The position numbers were made by a program, and so were the translations under genes. 64,000 nt of DNA. Origin: Rhizopus arrhizus. Lineage: Eukaryota; Mucoromycota; Mucoromycetes; Mucorales; Rhizopodaceae. The DNA lies in the NCBI GenBank assembly GCA_024220505.1, contig JAKZZE010000018.1:372001-436000 (forward strand), read 5' to 3'. The notes under the pieces were generated by a model that was not told where the DNA came from, searched no databases, and saw only the letters and a list, made by a program, of their open reading frames with translations. This document shows, piece after piece, positions 1-11,351 of this stretch (the stretch's first letter is position 1; each line of letters begins with the position of its first letter).

Positions 1-337
1 TTGGACCTTCACGACTAACTGTCTTCAAGAAGCAATCTAAAGGGCCTTTAAATTTTCCATCTGATTTGCTCGTTGTTTGCATACGAATTTTAATTGTGTC
101 TAGAATACTATATAAATTCACTGTGATGCTCTGTGCGCAAAATCATAGCTTACCAAAAGGATGGCCAACTACTAATTTAGTTATACCAGAAGCCATACCA
201 GCAGCAAATCCACGTACACGATTATGGATGGATTGATCAGTGAGTTCTGGATTGGCTTGAGTTCCTATTCCATTCTATCTAAGCCCTCTCAACTTTTGTA
301 TAATAAGAAGGCTCTCGATGTTCGTACCTTTTGACAT
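1..337 (-). CDS. Mitochondrial carrier family protein, 5' part only
   Basis: This is the N-terminal piece of a solute carrier of the mitochondrial inner membrane; the window edge cuts it off. The spliced reading starts at an ATG at 337, with a first exon of only 10 nt (MSKG...). It continues after an intron ending in GGAATAG, and a second intron splits the Asp codon of the signature. The visible protein has one transmembrane stretch (GFAAGMASGITKLVVG) followed by the first carrier signature HPFDTIKIRMQT, which fits the P-x-D/E-x-x-K/R motif of the family. The GHPFDT-type wording resembles the amino-acid/carnitine-like branch, but the substrate cannot be assigned from one third of one repeat. 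It diverges from the Ert1-like gene across 235 bp. Confidence 0.85.
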
Positions 338-572
338 TTAAAAATAAAAGAAGAAAAAGAAAAAGAAAAAAAAAAAAGATGTCAAAAAGTTTAGATCTTT
401 AAAGTCACATTGAGCTGTAAATCATTTACATGATTCAATGACCAATGAGAATCAATTACCATGCTGTCCCTATTCTTGAGTGAAACCCCACTTTTTTATT
501 ATTATTATTTTTTCTTTTTTTCTTTTTCCTTTTTTTTTTTAAGAAAAAAAAAAAAGAAATCCTTTTTGAATC
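338..572. promoter_or_regulatory. Short divergent promoter between carrier and Ert1-like gene
   Basis: These 235 bp separate two start codons that point away from each other, so both promoters must lie here. The stretch holds a purine tract (AAG/AAA repeats, about 346-378) on one side and a T-rich tract (about 495-540) followed by A-rich leader sequence on the other. No clear TATA box or known binding site is visible. Confidence 0.5.
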
Positions 573-2116
573 ATGTCTCAAGGCATTACTAGTACACAAA
601 ACAATTCGACAATAACTCAAGATTATAATAATTTTACAAATTATTTTCCTTTCTCATTAAATGAACAAGAAAAAAGGAAAATATTACCAGAATCTTGTAA
701 TCACTGCCAGAAGGTAAGGACGACTGATGTATAGAAATAAATGAGTTGATAAAATTATCTTATTTGATTAGGCAAGGTTAACATGCGATGGAGGTAAAAA
801 CTAATAATTTCTCACGATAATATTTATATATAAAACAAAATAGGTCGACCATGTCAAGGATGTATTAAACGTGACCTAAGCACAACATGTTCAGATATAA
901 CAAAAAAAAGATTGAAATCAACAAATAATAACAATAATAATAACAATGAAGAACAGCAAACATGTAATAAAATAAATATTAAAAAAAGTATTAAAAATAT
1001 ATTTATCATTTCCTACAGTGTTTACCACTTCAACCATTTTACCTTTTACGCCTGCAGATCAACCAATAGGTGAGAATGAAAAAAATAAAAAAAGATATTT
1101 TACCCCACACATTTTTATTTATATTTTATTACTTTTTATAGAAACTTCTTTAAATCAATTTATGGATAATTGTACTCTTTTCAACTTCTCCCTTAATGAT
1201 TTAGGTTTTGGTTCAGAAACAGCTGGATTAGAATATGGTGTATTAGGAAATATGATCCCAGACAAACAAGATTTTTCACCCATCTTTTCATTTCAATCTT
1301 CTTCTTCACCTGCTACTACCCCTACTTCTCAACAACCATCATCTATACAACAAAAATCTACGCCAAAACGAGATAATCACAGACGAAAGAGTCGTAATAC
1401 AGAAAATGTATACAACAGTGTTCAAAAGCCATTTAATTATGCAGAAGGGTTTCATTATCTTATTCAATATGTTACTGAAAAGTAAAAGACTTTCTTAATT
1501 TAAAATGTGAATATTAATCCTATTTGATTGTAGAATGAGCAGAGAAGACTTACGAAGGATTAGTAGAGCGTTATCTTTATTTAGGCCTTCTTTTCTATCA
1601 CTCATCATGAACTTGACGGAAGAAGACTTGGTGTTTATGGAAAAATGCATACAGAGGACTTTACTGGAGTATGAAAAACTCATTAGCTTTTCAGGAACAC
1701 CGACAGTAGTCTGGAGAAGAACGGGTGAAGTGTGCTTGGTTGGTAAAGAGTTTTCTTTATTAACTCAGTGGACAAAAGATATGCTGTTGAATAAAAAGAC
1801 TTATATTTATGAGGTAATTATTCACTCATGTTTGCATGATACTAATACGAATGTAGTTGATGGAGAATCAGTCTGCTGTAGAATATTGGGAAAAGTTTTC
1901 AAGTCATGCCTTTGATAATACAGATAAAGCGTGTAGTTATTCATGTATATTGAGAACACCACAACGTAAACCTGTACCTTGCACATTTTGCTTCACTATC
2001 AAACGTGATATTTTCGATTTACCAAGTGTTATTGTAGGAAATGTAAGTAATGGCGGTTACCGTAAATAATCTATGCTCATTATACTTTGTCCTAGTTTTT
2101 ACCTATACTTAGTTAA
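573..2116 (+). CDS. ERT1: Ert1/Rds2-family Zn2Cys6 transcription factor with PAS-like domain
   Basis: Predicted regulator of nonfermentable-carbon or gluconeogenic genes, by family. Eight exons join in frame to 386 residues: 573-713, 772-793, 844-963, 1019-1069, 1142-1481, 1534-1813, 1857-2042 and 2096-2116. The zinc cluster lies at about residues 42-69 (CNHCQKARLTC, then RPCQGCIKR, then a last Cys) and is spread over three exons. An Asn-rich and Ser/Pro-rich linker follows. The C-terminal 160 residues carry the conserved block of the family, with ISFSGTPTVVWRRTGEVCLV, AVEYWEKF, CTFCFTIKRDIFDLPS and the end FLPILS. The 72-nt fourth intron (1070-1141) has no stop and is a multiple of three, so its retention would still give a protein. 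The family call is secure; target genes are unknown. Confidence 0.9.
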
Positions 2117-2250
2117 CATCTTTTTTTTTTTTTATTATTGATACCACACATACTTTTATATGTGCAGATAAAAACCTTGTAAAATAATAAAAAAAAAGCA
2201 TATTGGACCCCACAGTAATATAAGCTTTCTTTCTCTATACAAATACATGT

Positions 2251-3645
2251 TTATTGATTTGATGAGTGAGACTTGGGTGAAGTAGGCTCTATTTGCAACT
2301 TGGCCAATTGATCGCAGAGTGGGCCTTCAAATGCTTGACGAAACAAACTATCGACGGCTATGCTCTCGTCAAATAGAGGATTTCTCTTGATTTCTTCAGC
2401 CAATGCTTCCTTTAACGAAGGAGCCTTGGATTCAAATAGATGTTCCCAATCAAGACCATCAAAGAAAGGATGTTGCTTGATAGCCTCTGTACCTTCTTTT
2501 CCAAGTCTTTTTGTAGGATCTAAAGTAAGTAATTTTTGAATAATATCTTTAGCCTCTGGTGAGAAATGATTGGGTATTGTGTATTCTAGATGTTTGATTT
2601 TTTGAAATATTAAATAATCAGTAGGCGCCTTGAATGGTGACGTCCCTGATAACATTTGATAGATAATACATCCAAGTGCCCAAAAATCAGCTCTACATAA
2701 TACATTATAAGCTTATATTAATCACTTGCAATCCTTACTCTTTTGAAACTGGTTCACTTGCAAGTAATTCAGGAGGAACATACTCTGCAGTGCCTACAAA
2801 TGACCTTGATCCAGTACTATTGCTTTCTTCCGTTTGATTAGATAATATTTTTGCTGATCCAAAATCAATTAATTTGATATGCATATTCTCATCTAATAGA
2901 ATACTGCACTTTCGAGTTCACATCTATTCTCTTTTACTTGTCGTATAAAACTTACTTTTCAGGTTTAATATCTCTATTTTGTAATATGTTATTAGAAAAC
3001 ACAATAACCTTTATCATTGTTGTTACCTGTGAATAACATCTTCTTTATGAATATGTTCAATCGCTAATAATATTTCTGCTGCATAAAATTGCGCTGTCTT
3101 TAGGTCGAAAGGTGCAAGCTAATAATAAATTTTGTTAACAAACCCTACGTTCATAGCGTTAACTTACTCCTTTAATATAATTATATAATTCACCATTTTC
3201 TGCTAAATCCAATACAAAATCTATTATATCATTTAGCTTCTATATACATATAAAACTAGCTTGTTATTACATAAACTGCGATCGTCTTTAAAAGTCCAGT
3301 GAAGTTTGATGATGCCTGGATGATTCATTTTACTCAACGCATCTCGTTCAATCATGACATATTTTACTTTATTATTCTTTACGATATGCGCTTTATCCAG
3401 TCTTTTGATTGCATACAATTTTCCACTCTTTTTATCTTTACCAACAAGTACCTGTGATAAAATATAAGGAAATAAGCAAGAAAATATAGATATCAGCTTA
3501 CAGTTGAATAAGAGCCTTCTCCTAAAATATCACCATATTCGAAATCAGTAACAATGCGTCTTTGATGATGTAAAGGATGTGAAGGATCGTCTACATTTGT
3601 ACTTAAAACGGGTGCACGTTCACCTGAAGTTGGAGATTCTATCAT
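2251..3645 (-). CDS. PDK1: PDK1/Pkh-type AGC protein kinase lacking a PH domain
   Basis: Phosphoinositide-dependent-kinase-like enzyme, expected to phosphorylate the activation loop of other AGC kinases. Seven exons splice to roughly 364 residues. Seen in order: glycine loop GEGSYSTV (about 43-50), catalytic Lys in YAIKRLDK, HRDIKPEN, LIDFGSAK (DFG), a TxxYVPPELL activation segment (GTAEYVPPELL), and the PDK1-specific FKAPTDYLIFQKI. After the kinase lobe (LDPTKRLG) only about 70 residues follow, ending SHSSNQ, with no sign of the C-terminal PH domain found in animal PDK1. Fungal Pkh proteins also lack it in places, so this may be normal for the lineage. Start ATG at 3645; an upstream open stretch to 3801 has no ATG-led support and is probably leader sequence. 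Confidence 0.9.
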
Positions 3646-4299
3646 TCTACTGAAAAATAAGGGGAAAAGATAGGAGAAAGACAGAGAAAAGGAAAGAAAA
3701 AAAAATCTGATTTTAAAAGTGGGGTGGCAGAGCCAATGCTTTGTGCAAGTAAATAAACATGCGATGAGGTGAAACAAACACTTTATCCCCTCCTTCAACA
3801 AAACAAGCCAAGTTCTCCTTTACTCGGGTCATGGAAGGTGATATCTTGGTATCATGTGTGACTAAAAATAGAAAACAGAATTTTATAGTATGCTTTCCTT
3901 TTGAAATTTAAGCGTTCATCGTTCATAAGGCTTGCCATGATACTTGGTTATTAATAGTGAAGAGATAGTTCACATAAAATAGAACTGAATTATTGAATAA
4001 CCTTGTATATTGCCATTGACTTTATTCATTTATTTTCTGTTGAATGAAACAAAGATAGCACAATAGAATGGAAATGCTCTTTATTTTGAGGAAGAAGCAA
4101 TGATGATAGAGAGTAATATTGCAAAATTGCAAAAACATAATAATAAATTTTCTGGTCGCTGAATAAAGCCATTGCTCACCTGTCTTATGCACTTTGTGTT
4201 TGGGCTTATACCTCCCCCTTCTCTACCTGTACATGTTTCATCTCAACTGTGAAACGCATTCTCACAAGGTACCCTGTTTAAGTCATCTACATTCACAAA
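3646..4299. other. Upstream region of the kinase gene, no gene seen
   Basis: About 650 bp of AT-rich sequence. The part next to 3645 is purine-rich on the plus strand (CT-rich leader for the minus-strand kinase). I see no coding potential, RNA gene or repeat. Confidence 0.4.
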
Positions 4300-4566
4300 G
4301 TGAACTGGATGCAAAAATATAGGCATTTCAAGTTCTCCAATATGACCGAACTCGTGAGAGCATCATTTTACACCAAGGCTAAAAAGGTTTATCAAGGCAA
4401 GAGGCATCTGGGACTGAGAATCAGGCACTATCGACTGTGCACATCACAACACGACCCACACGGTTGTGGTGCAATCTTTTGTCGCACGGTTCTACCCTTT
4501 CGCTCTATTGATTGTTGTAAATGCATAAGAGAGGATGGTAGACTTAGGCCAGCAGCATCACAATAG
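4300..4566 (+). other. Unrecognised open reading frame, possibly transposon debris
   Basis: An 88-codon frame encoding a basic, Cys-rich peptide (for example RLCTSQHDPHGCGAIFC and DCCKC). I do not recognise a family. Its base composition is less AT-rich than its neighbours and it lies directly beside a decayed LINE, which makes an old transposon fragment plausible. There is no support for it being a functional gene. Confidence 0.2.
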
Positions 4567-4827
4567 CCAGGAAATTGTCAGCGTTAACGATATCTTTGTG
4601 GCATGAAACATTTTGACAGATACTGTCAGTTTTTTTTTATGGATGAAAGTTTTAATATTTATTAAAATTCATCAAAGAGTATAAGGGTTAAGAGCGATAC
4701 AAGTGTATGAAACAGTGACTTGTCGCGAAAATACAAAAGGTATTAGAATAAAGAATTGTAAGCGGATAGTTTCAATAGTTCCTTCTGGATTTGATTGAGG
4801 ACAATCTCATCCAAGACAGGTGTCTGT

Positions 4828-5322
4828 TCAAAGAATTATTGCCAGTGGGGCTTTCCAAATGAATTGAATGATTGTAGCAAAAAAATCATAGATTGTAAAC
4901 TTGTCATGGTAGTGTAAGATGTAATACTTGGATAATCTAAGTGTAGATAGGTCCTCGAATATTGAGCTGCAGTTGGGATCTTTAGGATTTGATAAGTATT
5001 TCTTGAAGGCTGCGTTCCACAGGTCTTGTTTTTGAATACAAGTAAAGAGCATGTGCTGCTCTGTTTCTGGTAGTTTGCACAATTGGCAATAGCCGTCGTC
5101 TACCTTTGCTGGTATGATTCTATGCAAATTGGTTCGAGTGGATAATTTCTTATGAAGAAGTCTGTACCATACATTTCTAGGAATATGGTGCATAGGGCTA
5201 CTGATAAAAGCTTTCCAGTTGTTGTGACTTATGTTTGTGATTTGTGAGTTTGAGTTGAAGCTGAACATTGTCTTTAGTTGACGATTCTTCAATGCTGTTA
5301 TATTGATATCGTCATAGCTCAT
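4828..5322 (-). pseudogene. LINE reverse transcriptase C-terminal zinc-binding (zf-RVT) fragment
   Basis: A 164-codon frame whose middle matches the zf-RVT tail of non-LTR reverse transcriptases: VWYRLLHKKLSTRTNLHRII followed by CQLCKLPETEQHMLFTC (C-x2-C...H...C) and LWNAAFKKYL. It has no catalytic domain. It overlaps the preceding ORF1-like frame by four bases, so the deletion joined the two ends of the element. Confidence 0.75.
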
Positions 5323-5993
5323 CTGTTAAATGAATGGGTCAAAGTTGATACTTGATTCAATTGGATTGCCTTCATTGTCAAATTCAAGATCATGCTGTTC
5401 AGCTGATAATAAAGATGTAAAATACGACTTGAAGGTAAGGTTTCCAGTAAGAACGGCATTTTTGATTTTTTGTAAAAGATTGGGAGAGCCACAATGTTGT
5501 CTGTTTTTGAACTGTAAACCATTTGAAAGGAAATCTCGTTCAAAGAAATGATATGCTTTTTGTGCTTGGAGAAACTTGCTAAACTTGAATTTTTCTTGTG
5601 GGTCTTCTTCGCATATATCACTCGTGTATGATCATCAACATGACAATAGTTGCAAATGGGCTTCATATTACTCCAGACAATATGTAAATAGTGACCTTGT
5701 TCCCAAGATGGGATTTGGGGTGTAAGAGGCTCATAGCTTTTTGTTTTATCCTTGACAAGAGTAACATATCCCCTGCCATTAAACCAATCACCATCCACTG
5801 TATGGTGGAACCCTATTTCCAAAATGCTCCCGTACTTTTCAAACAACTGTATCATCAACGGCTTCAACTTATCATCCTTTTCGTAAGGAATATTGGTGAT
5901 CCCTATTCTGACAACCTCCGAGTTTTTATCCATCGTTGTTTGTACTTTGATTTTTCTATCGAGAATCAAAAACTCTTTTTTTAATGCGTCCAT
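5319..5993 (-). pseudogene. LINE ORF1/gag-like fragment
   Basis: A 224-codon frame with an RRM-like fold signature (VRIGITNIPYEKDD, then GRGYVTLV) followed by WSNMKPICNYCHVDDHTRV, which is a CCHC zinc knuckle whose last Cys is replaced (VIYAKK). This arrangement is typical of ORF1 of mucoralean LINEs. The same protein continues upstream in other frames to about 6420, so the ORF start at 5993 is not the true start. It is a broken gene. Confidence 0.65.
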
Positions 5994-6430
5994 CTTATCT
6001 TCTTCATTATCAAAGTTAAGCTCAATGTACTGATGAGTTCTACCAATTTTCTTTCTCTGAGGCCTATGCCTTTAGGAAATTGGTCTCTGAGAACGAGGTT
6101 AAGACTTCTATCTTTAAAATTCAAGCCTTCAAATTCTGAAGCGACGATAACGATGGAGTGTTTATCAATAGCTTGAAGAAAAACTGTTTGACTTTCCAGA
6201 TTAGCAACGTTATTATTATCTGGTTTGTTGTGAAATGATGCGCTTCGTTTTGATTTTTAATTGTTTGCGCCCATGTTTTGAATTCAAGCGGTTTGTTGTT
6301 GGAATTATGGCGAGAATCGGCTACTCCAGGAGGATCATTAGCCTTGCTAGTAATGTTGTGATTAATAGCGGAATTAAATTATTTGACAACGTAGTACAAT
6401 CACACCAAATAAATATTCGAACAGAGCATT

Positions 6431-6944
6431 GAAACAAAATTTTAAAAAATATGGCATGTAATTTCAAGACCAATTAATAAATATATACCTAGTGTCTGTT
6501 TTTATATGGCTCGAGCTCAAATAGAGATGATGCGAAAGAGACTTGTGGGTTCGCGGTGAATAAATGCTAGAAACGAAATATTTTTCGTCCCCTTTAAACA
6601 AGAATTAAGCTTATTCTTTTAATGTACTACCTTTTATTGATTGATACGAAGCTGTAAAATAAGTTTAAAAAATCCTATCTATGCATCCTGCTCATGACTA
6701 CCCCTTTCTTCTTTTACCACTTCCCTGTTTACAGTTATATGCATTTGGAAAAACTATTTTGCAGATATACACAATGAGCTTGTAGTATTCATGGATAGTC
6801 TAGTTCGTGTGCCTATACTTACAAATGATGGGCACTATTTATATAATGTAAACGATAGGTTTATCAATTCAGTTTATTAATTTAAAAAATTAGCGAGTTT
6901 TCTCTCTTTCTCTCTTTTCCTTTAAACAAAAACTTTTAAGAAAT
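6431..6944. other. Intergenic stretch, no gene seen
   Basis: About 510 bp between the LINE remnant and the stop codon of the nucleoporin. It contains an imperfect palindrome around 6570-6590 (ACGAAATATTTTTCGT) and otherwise only AT-rich sequence; the last 100 bp are probably the nucleoporin 3' UTR. Confidence 0.4.
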
Positions 6945-9900
6945 TTACAATTTGCGTTTCTTTACGATACGCTCTACTTCTTCATGTAATTCAGCTACTC
7001 TTCCAGCTAAAGATAAATACATTCGCTTTTGTCCAGTCATGATTTCTGAAAGGAGTTCTGGTGAAAATCCACTTTCCTTATCCAATGAACCAATGGCTTC
7101 TTCAATTGATTGAATAGCTTGAGAATAGTTTTGTGTTTTTTGTTCCAAGTTATTTACAGTATTTACAAAGAACTGCCAGTTCTCGGAGGCTCCCAGTGTA
7201 CGCCAATTTCTATTCTCTTGGTTCAGGACACTACTTGCAGCTGCAATGTTTGTTCTGTGTCGTGCATTTTTATCAATAAGCTCATAAAGTGTATTTCCTT
7301 GTATTTCTAGTTGCTTTGATAAAATATCGGCATCCTATGTACAAATGTAAGATTATGCGTTTCATTTCTTCTCCTTCTTTACTTACAATACTCAGATTTT
7401 CTGTTTTTGTTTGGATATCACGGAGTGTTGAAGCAAAGGTAGAATGCATTTGTTTCTCAATATTGTCACGTTTGTCGGCTTGTTGATTAATAAAGTGCTG
7501 TAATTCAGCAAGCTCGCCTCTTGCTAAGTTAGGTAATTCCCAGAATCGAGTAGTATAAGTAACTTGGTTTGGCTCAGCAACATCAGATTTTAAAGTAGTA
7601 GGTGTATATGATGTATCACTACAGCAAAAAAATGAGATAACCGCTTTTCACATGTATTTTTTTTTGTTTCTTTACCGAGAAATATACTTGGCGGTATGTT
7701 TTAGTGAAAGTACAGAAGATTTGTCTCGTTCACTTTCATCTATTTTACTAAATGCAATAGATACAGACCCAGGCTTTTCGGGCTCTGTACTCTTGGTGGT
7801 TTCTGTCATTGGTTTGATACTGAAAACAGGTGTTGTTGTCACAGTGGAGGCAGTGGTAGAAGTAGCAGCTGCTGTTGTAACAGTGGCAGCAGCGGTAGTA
7901 GTAGTACTTGGAGCACTTTCTTTGTTGATGGAAAAGATGCTTGTTGATGCTGATGTTGTAGGGGCAGAGCTACTGGTTACAGAAACAGTAGGCTTACTTG
8001 TCTCTAATGTATCGGCAGATATAGTAGTGCTTGCACTTGTTGCTGGCTTGCTATCAGGTAGTGTGCTAAAGTTGAACACACCTCCAGACTTTTTAATAGT
8101 GCTAGATTCCGACTTTTCGGCCTCTTTTTCTGCAGCAGAAGTGCTTCCAAAACTAAATGTAGTAGTAGAAGGCGCATTAGATGTGCTTCCAAGGCTAGCA
8201 GCAGGAGCAGATGAGGCAGTAGTGGATGTACTACCAAAACCGATAGCAGGAGTGGAAGAAGGAGCACTAGGAGCTTTTCCAAAAGTGAAAGCGAGTGTAG
8301 ATTTGGGTGCACTGGAAGTACTTTCAAAGCTAATGGCAGGAGCTGTTGAAGATGCAGCAGAAGTGCTTCCAAAAGTAAATGATGGTGTAGAAGAAGGAGC
8401 ACTGGTTGTGTTTCCAAAAGTGATTGCAGGAGCAGATGTAGGAGCACTGGAAGAGCTTCCAAAACTAATAGCAGGAGTAGATGTAGGAGCACTACTTGCG
8501 CTTCCAAAAGTAAAGGCAGGTGTAGTTGTGGAAGTACTAGAGGACATTCCAAAAGTGAAAGTAGAGACAGGCTTAGATGTGCTAGAAGTGCTTCCAAAGG
8601 TAAATGCTGGCGTGGAAGAAGCAGTGGTAGTACTAGGAGCACTGGAGGTACTTTCAAAACTAATGGCAGGGGCGGATGAGGGAGCAGACGAAATGCTACC
8701 GAAACTCAAAGCAGGCTTGGTAGATGGTGCACTAGAAGCATTTCCGAAAGTGAAACCGGAAGCTGCTTGAGAAGTTGATGGCTTACTAGTTGCTGTATCG
8801 TCCTTCTTTTCGCTAGTTGCGGTAGAACCAAAGGTAAAGGGTGAGCTGGTAAGTGGTTTACTAGCAGGTTTGCTTTGAGTTGAAAAAGATTGTCCAAAGC
8901 TGAAAGGCTTTGTTGTCTCTGTTTTATCAGGAACAGTTGATTCCTTGCTTGTATCATCATCACCTGATTGTTCGATCTCTACAATTTGCACGGACCCTGC
9001 ATCTTTAGGAGTATTTGCGGCCACAGGTGTCTCTTCAGGCTCAGAAACCTCAGGAAAAGCTGTTTCTGCAGGGACATCATCTTTCGAAGAAGAGTCTTCA
9101 ACCGTTATTTTCGGAGATGAAGCAGTAGCTTCAAAACTAAACACGGGAGCAGCAGGCTTTTTTTCAGAGAGGGGAGCAGCAAAAGAATCATTGGGGGATT
9201 TCTTTTCACCAGATAAGCTGGATCCAGGGGATTTTACAGAGATAGGCGCAGAGAACATGGGTGGTTTATCAGCAACTTTAGTAGCATCACTATCTGCGGA
9301 AGCTTCTTTGTTTGATTTCTCCTTGTCGGCTTTATCATCTTTAATTATTTCGTTATTTCCAGAAACCTCAGTTTCTTGAGGGATGTCATTAGTTTGAGAG
9401 ACGTCATTACCCTTTTCAGCAAATTTAGTATTCTTTGCGGCTTCATCGGTTTTTTCTCTATCCTTTTTATCGTCCTTCATGGTTCCAAAGCTGAATGAAG
9501 AGATCTTTGATTGATTATCTGAAGTTACAGGTGGTGTAAATGAAAAAGGCTTGTTTGCATCCTTATTTTCTGTGCTTCCGAAACTGATGGTTGATGAAGT
9601 TGGTGCCTGGAATGTAAATGGTTTGCTGGTAGTTAAAGAATCATTTTTCTTTTCAGTACTTGAACTGGTAGTAATAGAGCTAAAACTAAATGGAGAGACT
9701 GAAGTAGCGGCTTGGTTGCCCAGTGATTTACTATCCTCATCTTTCTTTTCGATATTTGTTGTAGATGGGAAAGTGAATGCAGAAGTTTTAGCTTCTGTAG
9801 TTGTTGTTGAATTTGAGGCGGGTATGGAAAATTGCCCTTCCATGTCTTGTTTTGATTCATCTGCTTTTGCTGTGAGTGATCCAAAAGAGAAAGTAGGTGC

Positions 9901-10930
9901 TGCACTGCCTACACTGCCTGAACTTCCAAATACAAATGATTTCTTATTAGATTGCTGCTCTTCCTCTGCTTGAGTCACATCCTCCATTTCAACAGAATAG
10001 CGTCGTTTTCTTGTGCCGAATGAATCAGATTCGGCAGGCTGAGATGATTGGAAGCCTGTAAAAGGACTAGTTGTATTTTGCTGTTGACCGAATGTGAAGG
10101 TAGGAGCTTGGCTGGTCGGAGCTGATTCATTATTAGTATTCGTTCCAAAGCTGAAGGCTGGTGTGCCTAAAACAAGCAGATGATATAATATATTTAGTGG
10201 ATTGATAAAAAATAAAAAGAAAATAGACCTACTACTTGGTTGTGTAGTGGCAGAGCTGTCAAGCCCGCCAAAAATAGGTGGTTTAGCGGCTGTGACAGGC
10301 GCTGCTGGTGCTCCAAAGGCAAACCCAGTAAAAGAACTAGCGCCTGGATTGGCACTACTTGTATTAGAAAAAAAGTTGAATGCCGTATTGGTGGCAGGTT
10401 TTGGAGCATTGAATCCGAAAGGCGCTGTTTGATTACCCGCTTCGTTATTGCTATTATTGGAACCAAATGAAGAAGCTGTTGAAAAAGGTTGGCTACCTTG
10501 TTGACTAGCTTGCTGACCGAATGCGGGAGTATTGAAGCCTCCAGAGAATCCTTCACTTACAGTACCAAAAGCTCCAGTGTCTGAGAATAGGAAAAATAAA
10601 AAAGAAACTGTCAGTTATAAACTTCTTCCTTACAGCAACTCTTTTTTCTTACTTTGTGTAGGATTATTGTTGGGTAAATTGCTTCCAAAACCTGAACCAA
10701 ACGTAGGCTGTTGGGGTACAGCAGAAGGAAAAACAAAGCCGCCTGCTGAAGCATTGCCAATACTATTTGTACTTCCAACACTACTCAAAGAGGTGGTTGA
10801 GGCTGTTCTGTTTAATCGTCGTCTAGGAACCGCAATTTTGCGTTCTGGATGGGGATTGTTTGGTAGATTACTATTAAAAAAAATGAATGGAACGCGCTTT
10901 CTTGTCAGTGTTAAATTAAACCTACTTCAT
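6945..10930 (-). CDS. NUP49: FG nucleoporin of the Nup49/Nup58 family, extra-long FG domain
   Basis: Central-channel nucleoporin forming part of the permeability barrier. The N-terminus (MN|NLPNNPHPERK, first exon 5 nt from ATG 10930) leads into a low-complexity Ser/Thr/Ala-rich region with dozens of FSFG, FTFG, ISFG and GFGS repeats, mostly in one exon from 10166 to about 7675. The last roughly 190 residues are a helical, coiled-coil region (TTRFWELPNLARGELAEL ... NWQFFVNTVNNLEQKTQNYS ... ELLSEIMTGQKRMYLSLAGR VAELHEEVERI). That tail follows the same pattern as the Nup58/Nup45 tail (alpha-helical SPQxL...LAxxVxxLHExV), which is why I prefer Nup49/58 over Nsp1 or Nup57. Total length is about 1,200 residues, two to three times the yeast or human protein, and the excess is FG repeat. 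Family membership is firm as an FG-Nup; the subfamily is likely. Confidence 0.8.
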
Positions 10931-11351
10931 TTATTTTTTTGTAGTAATTGCTTTTTTTTAGAAAATCACTATACGATGTGTTTCTTTTTGTTCGAATTTC
11001 TTTATGATGTTTGACAATAACAAACTGTACGATTTTATTGTTGTTTTGTAAAAAAAGAAAAAAAAATTAAACCTGTGTCCACTCTTAGTCACAATTTGAA
11101 GATTTTTTTTTTTTTGCACGCCAGGCGACATAGACGGAGTTGGATATAATAAATAAGTTTTATTGGATAGAATTATTTCTGTCACTTCAAAAATGTCAAC
11201 ATACAAGCCTCGAATGCTTCTTTTTTTCACTCAAGCTCTACTTTCTTTTATATAAAATTTATTCTTTGTATAAAATTCTTCTTTATGAATGATATGTTGT
11301 TGTTTTCATTTTTATTGGCTTGTAAAAATGGAACAGTGGGTAAAAAAAAGG
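10931..11351. other. Intergenic: nucleoporin promoter and cullin 3' end
   Basis: About 420 bp between two minus-strand genes. It should hold the nucleoporin promoter. AT-rich with an A12-type tract near 11050 and a T13 tract near 11104. No ORF or RNA gene is credible. Confidence 0.4.

Larger units (their letters stand above)
4629..6430 (-). mobile_element. Decayed, internally deleted LINE (L1-like) retrotransposon
   Basis: Read on the minus strand, the 5' part is an ORF1/gag-like protein and the 3' part is the zinc-binding tail of a non-LTR reverse transcriptase. The endonuclease and the reverse transcriptase core that should lie between them are absent. At least two frameshifts are visible upstream of 5993 (around 6050 and 6235), and the 5' limit near 6430 is a guess from loss of gag-like sequence. 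A T8 run at 4630-4637 could be the remnant of the poly(A) tail, placing the 3' end there. No target-site duplication was found by eye. Confidence 0.7.

Noticed and set aside
3646..3801. N-terminal extension of the PDK1-like kinase
   Set aside because: The extension is Phe/Ser-rich from a T/C-rich leader, has no family similarity, and the ATG at 3645 fits better.
7652..8770. 372-codon plus-strand frame (Val/Leu/Ala-rich)
   Set aside because: It is antisense to the FG repeats; the Ser/Thr/Gly codon pattern of the real gene keeps the opposite strand open and makes it look hydrophobic.
8004..9905. Leu/Pro-rich minus-strand frames (8004-8657, 8706-8963, 9633-9905)
   Set aside because: Shifted-frame shadows of the FG repeat region with no domain.
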